NCBI RefSeq assembly: GCF_002878395.1
Contig: NC_061114.1
Coordinates: 144,894,560-144,958,559, forward strand
Source: Capsicum annuum
Lineage: Eukaryota; Streptophyta; Magnoliopsida; Solanales; Solanaceae
Direction: 5' to 3'
DNA length: 64,000 bases
The notes beneath the pieces are model-generated. The model was not told the DNA's origin. It saw only the letters and a list, made by a program, of their open reading frames with translations, and searched no databases. Position 1 is the stretch's first letter; each line of letters opens with the position of its first letter. Positions 56,421 to 64,000 of this stretch are shown here, piece by piece. Position numbers and translations under genes: made by a program.

Positions 56421-56880
56421 ATACATATGAAAGGAGTTTCAAAGATCTGAAGATTAAGTTGACTTCTACACCCGTATTGGTACTTCCAGAAGGCATAGAA
56501 GGGTATACAGTGTATTGTGATGCTTCAAGAATTGGTTTAGGATGTGTGTTGATGCAACATGGTAAAATGATAGCATATGACTCAAGACAATTGTGACCAC
56601 ACGAGAAAAATTATCCAACACATGATCTGGAGTTAACAACGATTATATTTGCCTTAAAGATATAGCGTCCCTATTTGTATGGGAATTATGTTGACATATA
56701 TACTGATCACAAGAGTTTGTAATATATCTTTAATCAGAAGGACCTAAATTTAAGGTAGCAAAGATGGCTTGAGCTATTAAAAGACTATAACTTTGATATC
56801 TTGTATCAATTGGGGAAAGCAAATATTATAGCTGAAGCGTTAAGTAAGAAGACTATGGCACCATCTATAGAAAGAAAAGG
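56420..56880 (+). pseudogene. Element E RNase H
   Basis: Reads YERSFKDLKIKLTSTPVLVLPEGIEGYTVYCDASRIGLGCVLMQHGKMIAYDSRQL (56425-56595), a stop, then THDLELTTIIFALKI, stop, RPYLYGNYVDIYTDHKSL, stop, and [29 protein letters not shown]. The acidic core (CDASR, DLE, TDHKS) is complete, but at least three stops split it. Confidence 0.84.
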
Positions 56881-57960
56881 GATGACAAAAGATATGTACC
56901 AACTAGCCAATTTAGGGGTTCGCCTTCTTGAAACTGCAGATGAAGGGCTTATTATGCACAATACGGCAAAATATTTATTAGTAGATGAAGTGAAAGAGAA
57001 GAAATATGTAGATCCCATACTATTACAACTTAAGGAGAATGTACAATGTGGTATGACAAAGTCATTTGAGCTAACGCAAGAGGGAGTACTTTGGTGCCAA
57101 AATAGATTATGTTTGCCTAATGTAGATAAGCTAAGAAATAGGATTATGAAAGAGGCACATCATTCAAGTTATTCCATCCACCCAGGGTCTACTAAAATGT
57201 AACACGATTTGAAAGGAATGCATTGGTTGGGGGAAATAAAGAAAAACATTGCAGAATTTGTAGCTGTATGTCAAAATTATCAAAGAGTTAAAGTAGAGCA
57301 CCAAAAACCCGAGGGTTATATAGAATGTATAGATCTTCAAATCTGGAAGTGGAACATGATCAACATGGATTTTATTATTGGTTTGCCTCGTACATCTTGA
57401 AAGTTTGATTCCATATGGGTGATAGTTGATAGGCTTACCAAATTAGCATACTTTCTACCAGTTAGGACCACTTATATAGTTAAAGATTATGCCAAATTGT
57501 ATATCAAAAAGATAGTTTGATTACATGGAGTACCAATCTCTATTATATCAGATAGGGGAGATCAATTTACTATAAATTTTTGAAAGTCTTTTTAGAGAAA
57601 TTTGGGAATACAAGTTAATTTAAGTACAACTTTTCACCCTCAAACAGTTGGACAAGCGGAACATACCGTTCAAATACTTTACGATATTCTACGAGCTTGT
57701 GTATTGAACTTTAAAGGTAGTTGTGATGATAATTTAACTCTCATCGAGTTCACCTACAACAATAGCTATCATTCAAGTATTAAAATGGCACCATATGAGG
57801 CTTTGTATGGGAAAAAGTATAGATCAACAATTGGATGGTTTGAAGTGGGTGAAACTGCCTTGTTTAGGCCACTTCTTATTCATCAAGCTATGGAAAAGGT
57901 TAAAGTGATCCAACAACGGCTAGAGACAGCTCAAAGTCGACACAAGTCATAGGCAGATAT
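56880..57960 (+). pseudogene. Element E integrase N-terminus and core
   Basis: The linker and zinc-binding domain are largely open to 57200 (EEAHHSSYSIHPGSTKM with the His pair), then 57209-57400 (MHWLGEIKKNIAEFVAVCQNYQRVKVEHQKPEG), where the second Cys is Tyr. The DDE core starts with MDFIIGLPR, followed by IWVIVDRLTKLAYFLPV (first Asp), VPISIISDRGDQFT (second Asp), stops, then 57602-57952: INLSTTFHPQTVGQAEHTVQILYDILRACV, LIEFTYNNSYHSSIKMAPYEALYGKKYRSTIGW and VKVIQQRLETAQSR. Most catalytic residues are identifiable. Confidence 0.86.
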
Positions 57961-58410
57961 TAGAAGAAGGGGGATAGAGTTTTCTATAGGTGATTGGGTA
58001 TTCTTAAAGGTGTCACCAATGAAGAGGGTTATGAGATTTAATAAGAAAGGAAAACTAAGTGCACATTATATAGAACTATATAAGATTACTCGAAGTTTTG
58101 ACAAGTCTCTTATGAAATAGAGTTACCCCAAGAGCTCTCAATAGTTCATCCAGTATTTCACGTCTTAATGCTTCAAAAGTGCATCGGAGATCCATCTCAT
58201 ATTACTCCCACTGAAGATGTACAAGTTATGAAAGATCTCACATATGAAAAAATACCTATTGATATTCTAGATCGACAAGTTAAGAAATTGAGGAATAAGG
58301 AAATAGCTTCTATAAATGTGCTTAGGAGAAATCAACAAGTAGAGGAGATAACATGGGAAACTGAAGTAGCGATGAAATCTAAGTACCCCCATTTGTTCAA
58401 ATATGAATAA
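57960..58410 (+). pseudogene. Element E integrase C-terminus and chromodomain
   Basis: After a stop at 57950 come GDWVFLKVSPMKRVMRFNKKGKLSAHYI, a decayed GPY/F module, and VHPVFHVLMLQKCIGDPSH. The open frame 58168-58410 carries the chromodomain: LTYEKIPIDILDRQVKKLRNKEIASINVL, QVEEITWETEVAMKSKYPHLF. Aromatic and acidic positions are kept. Stop at 58408. Confidence 0.84.
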
Positions 58411-58560
58411 AAAGTCCAAGATGCTGAATTGGAGCAATAACAAGTAAGTATAATATATAAGTACTATGTGATAATAAAGATATTTAACTTAGGCTTGAAC
58501 TTGTTTTGGTTGGATAGTTATGCTAACATTCGAGGATGAATATTTCTAAGGAGGGGAGGA
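58411..58560 (+). other. Element E 3' untranslated end and polypurine tract
   Basis: Short AU-rich tail with the phrase 'cattcgaggatgaat', then AAGGAGGGGAGGA at 58548-58560 directly before the 3' LTR. Confidence 0.8.
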
Positions 58561-61402
58561 TGTGACACCCCGTACGTTGCATGTACTTTTTCTATTTATA
58601 TTTAACTTGGTATAGCCTTGTGGTAGGAACAGATGAGATTTGTTATGTGAATATTAATGGTGTAGATGGAATTCTAGACGCTGCTCGTACCTTTTTATGT
58701 GACCCAATCAAGTTAACATCAATACAACTATTTAACTTGGAATTGTAAGTCGGTATTTGAATTTAAAGTTTAAAGTAACCAGGTGTGTATAAGTTAGATA
58801 AGGTGATTAAGAGCTAGAAATGGAATGAGATATTTAGGTGCTTTCTTAACTTAATTAACATAGTAGGTGAGTCACTTACTTTGGTTATATGAGCCAAGTT
58901 AATGGACCAAATCTATGAATTAGATTTGGGCCTTTATTAGTATATTTATTTGGGCCCAAATTAAGTAAAAGAAGAAGAAAAATGGAGAAAAGGCCCAATG
59001 CTCAAATCTTCCAAGTACTAAATATAATTGAGCCCAACTAAGAAATTAAGCAAGTAGGTGCATCACCTAATTTGACATTTTGAGCTGCTTGAACTCCTTA
59101 AGTAGGTGCATCACCTACTTGGACCAATTTGATTAAATTTGTGATCCAAAATCAGCTAAGTGGATGGCCAAAATTAGGGACTTTATAAGGCCACATTGCT
59201 GGTCATTTTCCCTCATTCTTAAGTCACAAAACGGGTTACTTCTCAAATTCTCTCTACTTTCTTTTAAACAATAAGGAGCAGCCCTATTTTTCTTTCTAGG
59301 GTTCTTGAAGAAGCCCGAACCTTTACAAGTCAAGGTAAGTAAAAACACTTATCGTTTATCTTAATTATCTCAAGAAAGATTATGAAAACATAATATAAGA
59401 GATTAATTATTGATTCATTGCAGAATATGGAAAAAGCTACTTGTTCACTTTTTCTTTGTTATTAAGAGATTTCTTTTCTTCTTTGGTTTAAAGTGTGAAG
59501 GAAAGTGAAAGTTGAAGTTCTTGAGGAGTTCAAATTAAAATAATAAGTTGCAGAATTAAGGAAAGGTGACTGCTTATTTTGTTCTCCTTATGTATGAATT
59601 CAAGAAAGAATTATGGATGTGTTGTTATTGAGAACTCAAGGGATGATGAGTTCAATAATTGATTACTACAATAAAAGGAATTTGGGACTGTTTTGTGGAT
59701 TGTTTTGTATGTATGTGTTATGGGCTGCCAGGTTGATGTTGGAGAAAGGTATGACTAGTTTGAATTGAAATATAAAAGAAAGGTATGGAGGTACACCACT
59801 AAACTAATTATTGCATGTGTTTACTGCCCAATCTATTTTACATATTGTTTGGACAGTGTAAAGAAGCTGAGGTGGTTTCGGTGAATCTTATAAGAACATG
59901 TATGGTATGTGGGTGTAATTGGAGGAGAAAATGGTTAAAATAACACCCTTTATTGATAGATTAAGTGCTTACTACCCGGTTACTATTTTGGTGAAGTTAA
60001 GTAGCCCAAATATGTTGATTGGTTTCTAATACTAATTTACCATATATTCTATAGTAATTAAGTAATCTAAAAGGTGGGAAGTCAAGTTGGGTTAGTTTCG
60101 GAGTTATATAACTAGGTATGTAAGGATACTCTATTTTGCACTCTTTGGGATGAAATCGGACATTTGTTCCATCAAGTAAGCTTCCAAGGTTATGATATAA
60201 CAAGTGATACATAATAGCTGGACATTATATTCCATGTAGCCAATGACCTTGTTACCACTATCTAATGTGTTAAAACACCTAAATACATGCTTATTATTTA
60301 ACCTACAAATCTATTTTCACTAAAAAATTTTAGAAGTTCTCCGTTTACTCGAATAAGACCCATGTGTATTTTCTGCTCCTAAACACTTCATTTGTGTGCC
60401 AACAGCTCCCTACCTCATTGTTGTTGCATTAAGTGCCCATTTACATGTCTCTTATTGGTAGATTATTATTTCAAGGTACCATAATGTTATGAACACCAAA
60501 GTAACAATCTTAAAGGCTACACAAACTAACTAATGTAAATCTGTAAAATGAGTGGAAGCTCAGGGTAATAAGCCTAGCATGGGTCGATCTTGATACATTT
60601 ATATGTGGGTGGCATCTCAGGGGGATAATCCTAGCATGGGCTGATCCCAATGTTCTTATATGGGTCGCAGCTCAGGGGCGTAAGCCTAGAATGGGCTGAT
60701 CTCGATTTATCTATTTATCACTGATCAGCTGGTCATTTGCATTATATGGCTTCCAAAGATTATGAAGTAAGAAAGGTAAAAAAATGAATATAATAATGTA
60801 ATGTACCTCGTCCCACAAGTATATATAAAGGTGGTCTACTAGTACTACTTATACACTTGTATCTGATTTCTATTGAGCTCCTATATCATGTGTTGTTACC
60901 TTCAACCTTACATATTCAGTACATATCTTCGTATTGATATCCCTTACTGGGGACCTATCTTTTATGTTGCAGGCATAGGTGCTTCAGCTAATACTCCTCG
61001 CTAGTACGAGCATAGACTATTCACTGACTATGGGTGAGCTCCAAGTTGATTCGGGGCTTTCCGAGTCTGTTCCATATATTTTGGTTTTAGCCAATAGTCA
61101 AGAGTAGGGCGGGGGTTTGTCCCAACCCTAACTGAGTCTATGTATATTTTAGAGGCTTTGTAGAATAATGTAAAGTCAAACATGGTAGTGTCTTGTCTCT
61201 TATATGTGATGGAACTAACAGCCAAGTGCTGTATATACAATTTTACGCTTGCCTACACAGTTATTCTCATCAATGCATAATATCATGTTTGTCAGAACCT
61301 TTGGTTTTCAAATGCATGAGAAGTACAAGGTTATGGATTGGTTCTCTTGGGCCTTTATGACTATGGGTGCCTATTCTCCCCAATAGGTTTTGAGGCATGA
61401 CA
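58561..61402 (+). repeat. Element E 3' LTR
   Basis: 2842 bases, TGTGACACCCC...CATGACA, collinear with the first LTR including palindromes, triplicate repeats and TATA box. It is followed by CTCAT and then D gag. Confidence 0.9.
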
Positions 61403-61407
61403 CTCAT
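61403..61407 (+). repeat. Target-site duplication of E, right copy
   Basis: CTCAT, identical to 49058-49062 and 51913-51917. Confidence 0.85.
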
Positions 61408-61852
61408 ACCACTGATAAGCAACATATTTGAGATGGTAAGATGAAAATTTAACCCCCTATTCATCAGTAGCCTACATCTCCCCAAAGATCTTTTCCGTCT
61501 TATCAAAGAAGCCCTGGGCATCCTCCGTTACCTTTACCTCAGTAAAATATAGAGGACCCATCTTTAAAAAATGACCAATCCTTGTAGCCTCAGCAGACAA
61601 AGCACCAGTCGTACGCTGCTTAGCCTGAGCAGCAACCAATTGGGCAATGACGTGAATAGACTGACAAAACTCTGCATTCATAATATTTCCCTAAGGGACC
61701 TGAGGAGAACTAGTCTGAATAGAAGGAACTCTAGCACTATCAAGAATGGGACCATGAGATCAAAGATGTACTCCAGATGTAGGATGTACCCATTTAACAT
61801 TATCCCCAGATAGGATGGAAGAATTTCCTTGTGTTCCAAATCTAGGAGGCAT
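61408..61852 (-). pseudogene. Element D gag, N-terminal part
   Basis: Minus-strand gag from ATG at 61852 (MPPRFGTQGNSSIL, VKWVHPTSGVHL), with two early stops. It then opens at 61681: MNAEFCQSIHVIAQLVAAQAKQR, EATRIGHFLKMGPLYFTEVKV, AQGFFDKTEKIFGEM, and ends with LKYVAYQWYE at the E insertion point. The leader start context 'cagatcATGcctcc' is shared with C. Continues at 49057. Confidence 0.82.
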
Positions 61853-62049
61853 GATCTGAGATAAAACAAATAAGGATTAGAGGATATCCTAGGATTGACA
61901 ACTCAAGCTTGAAGATAGAATACGAAGAAAGTAAAACATTCCTAAATGCCTTCTAGCCTCTCTCTTATGAGTGTAGAGCACTTTTTATTCCTAAAAGAGA
62001 CTCTAATCGACATGGCTTTGTAGAGTTCCCAATTAACCATGAACCTAAA

Positions 62050-62061
62050 GATCTAATACCA
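62050..62061 (-). promoter_or_regulatory. Primer-binding site of D
   Basis: The minus strand reads TGGTATTAGATC, 10 of 12 positions matching the tRNA-iMet complement, three bases after the LTR end at 62065. Confidence 0.8.
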
Positions 62062-62064
62062 ACT

Positions 62065-64000
62065 TGACATGACACGACCCTGTGCCTTGTCGTAATAGGC
62101 ATCCCAAGTCCTAACAGTACTGGGGACCTCCAACTGCTACCCAACCTAACCACCTATATCTAGCCTTAGATGGATAAAATTTCAAACATATGACAAGATA
62201 ATGTTATTATTCTTATTAAAACTCTGGGATGGGGTCACAACTATGACCGACCCAACCGAGTCCAACCGTACCCCACCAACCAACCAACTAACCGTACATA
62301 CCCAAACCATAGACCACAAGCCAAAAGAAATTCCAAAAATATAATATAAAAATCAATCCACAAATGTAATAGGATGGAACAACGAGCAATATCATCCAAT
62401 GATGTCAGCCCGCCCACTTTTTCCAATGCCAAGATTGATACCAATACCAACCCCGCCCATACCAACCCACCAGAGTACCACAAAGACTCTATCCAAAAGA
62501 TTAAAAAAATTCGGTTGGGACATGCCCCCAACCATGGACAAAACAAATATCCAAAATATAAGAAAAGTGTCTAAAGAGAATCCATAACATTAAATGATGC
62601 CTTTCGAAAAGATGAAAGCTCACCACTTTATTCCAAATACTAATACCTGCGTGCTAACCAGGACTAGAATGACCGATTCTTACATAGAGTGGGTATACAG
62701 CTGCCAGTAGGTGGGGTTAGCAAATGATCGCTAGCATGAAACTTAGGGTAAGGATAAAATAGTGACAGTTGCAAAACCAAGTAAAATCATCCTTAATGCA
62801 TACAACAATACATTTATAAGTGTCGGGAAAAAGGGACCGAGTTTAGCATAAACTTAAAACCATTATTTGGGCTATGTAGATTTGCTGTCCTAATCACTTA
62901 CGAGCAATATGGGTGCAACTCTCCATGCTGAAAGGGTCCCAATGCATATAGCCACATGACCGAGAAATATCCCATGGGATGACTAGTACATCCCTCTAAT
63001 ATAGAACATGACACTCGCACATGGTCATCAAGAACCCCTTATATTAGTAAATATGATTTTCCAATTCTGGTCCCCCCAGGGCCACCACCTTTCACAAATT
63101 ACCTACAACCCCGCCATTAATGCCTAATTAAAACCATGTCAAAAAAATCCATTTACTATTTACTAACCAAGTCCAATATTAGCGGTATTTTCATACCACC
63201 CCATTACTTACAAGTAATATCCATAGCCAAACCATTTAGGTTAAGGGGACCTTAGGTGACCTTTCCATATACCATGTTAAATCCACTTAGGAAACTTTTA
63301 TGTTCTCCACAAGCATAATCATTTAGACTTTAGCCTTTTCAAACCATTTAAACCATGTATAGATCTTTTGTCCAGTTTAAAACGTGAATGAATTCCATTA
63401 AAAAAAGTCAATGGAAAGAACATATCTTTATAAGAATTTTATCAACGACTTTAGGGGTATAATATAACCAGAACTAATTACAAAGGCCATTAAACCATTA
63501 CCATGCAATACAATTGTCCAAAATCACTAATAATACATATAAAAGCATAATTAAAACCATAGAAAACCATAACCAAGCATTCAATATCAAGACCCCCAAT
63601 AATAGTTGAGAAACCATAATTATCAAAATAGTAAAACCATGAAATCAATCATATAAACCATGCCTTTAGTTTAAATTATAATGAGGGAAGAGAATAATCT
63701 CTAAAGCAAAAGAATTAATGTAAATAAATCACCAAAGCAAGCCCAAAAGCAATCCCTTAGTTAAAACCTTAGCTTTCTTTCCCAAAAAGCTCTTGAGAGA
63801 ATTATGAGATATTTTAGAATAGTTTCTAAGTGTTTATGAATGGAATAATAGGGTAAATAACCTTCTAAGAGTATTAGATGTCATAGGTCCTAATTATGGT
63901 ATGTAGGGAAATATCCATAATACCCCCACTTAAGTTGCACAAAATCCTGTCACAGGGATACGACTGGCCCTTACGAATTGTATCCTCCAAATATAATTGG
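62065..64000 (-). repeat. Element D 5' LTR, cut by the window end
   Basis: Collinear with 40201 to about 42125. It begins (plus strand) TGACATGACACGACCC, i.e. the LTR's ATGTCA end on the minus strand. Roughly 470 bases, including the U3 start, should lie beyond 64000. No gene; the open stretches around 62241-62587 overlap on both strands and are not conserved with the 3' LTR. Confidence 0.85.

Larger units (their letters stand above)
49063..61402 (+). mobile_element. Element E: Ty3/gypsy chromovirus with duplicated LTR/target segment
   Basis: Plus-strand element inserted in D's gag. Parts in order: complete LTR 49063-51912, D-derived fragment 51913 to about 52836, partial LTR about 52836-53441, tRNA-iMet primer site, gag-PR-RT-RNase H-integrase-chromodomain 53600-58410, polypurine tract and 3' LTR 58561-61402. 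It belongs to a different chromovirus family from A/C/D by LTR and protein sequence. All coding regions are broken. The extra D fragment inside its 5' side indicates a later tandem duplication. Confidence 0.85.
40201..64000 (-). mobile_element. Element D: minus-strand Ty3/gypsy chromovirus, interrupted twice
   Basis: Reverse-oriented element related to A and C. 3' LTR 40201-44854 (split by solo LTR F), chromodomain to protease 45000-48160, gag 48360-49057 and 61403-61852 (split by element E), primer site 62050-62061, 5' LTR from 62065 past the window edge. Combining the LTR copies, the full LTR should be about 2.4 kb, placing D's end near 64470. The integrase zinc-binding domain is deleted and the protease Asp is lost, so D is inactive. 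It interrupts element C. Confidence 0.86.

Noticed and set aside
62241..62587. Overlapping open stretches on both strands in D's LTR
   Set aside because: Not conserved in the 3' LTR copy (40380-40740) at codon level; no domain.

Overview
The window looks like heterochromatic nuclear DNA of a flowering plant. It is AT-rich and has no intact host gene; nearly every stretch is part of a decayed LTR retrotransposon. From memory, the LTR style (long Ty3/gypsy chromovirus LTRs opening TGTAA or TGAAAC, initiator-Met tRNA primer sites, Tekay/Del-type chromodomains) suggests a dicot, probably Solanaceae. That guess is an inference only; no search was possible. Percent identities were judged by eye.

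Reading LTR pairs, primer sites, polypurine tracts and 5-bp target duplications together, the window resolves into a nest up to four levels deep. Element B (+) is the outer host: part of its 5' LTR at 1-1138, leader/gag at 1139-1513, gag-PR-RT at 12158-14715, integrase end and chromodomain at about 32008-32870, and the start of its 3' LTR at 32981-33339. Element A (+, 1514-12152) sits in B's gag and is flanked by CATAT on both sides. Element G (-, 14716 to about 32007) sits in B's RNase H. It has very long LTRs and no recognisable gag-pol. Its left LTR is split by element H (+, 15544-22414), an Athila/Tat-like non-autonomous element with a tRNA-Asp primer site and an orphan ORF. Element C (+, 33340 to beyond the window) sits in B's 3' LTR. 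Element D (-, 40201 to beyond the window) sits in C's integrase/chromodomain region. D is itself interrupted by a solo LTR, F (-, 42244-44496), in its 3' LTR, and by element E (+, 49063-61402, CTCAT on both sides) in its gag. The 5' side of E is rearranged: a complete LTR, a copied piece of D's gag and LTR, a partial second LTR, then the E internal region.

A, B, C, D and E keep the chromovirus order gag - protease - reverse transcriptase - RNase H - integrase - chromodomain, but all carry frameshifts and stops. Several have lost catalytic or zinc-binding residues, so none can move by itself. The most notable points are: a short non-retroviral segment in A's integrase that looks like a host exon with a splice acceptor; the E/D duplication; the orphan ORF and three-LTR layout of H; private minisatellites in most LTR families, including GGTTnnAGTCC (tRNA T-arm/B-box-like) arrays in A; and a CpG-containing box just upstream of TATA-like sites in three unrelated LTRs.
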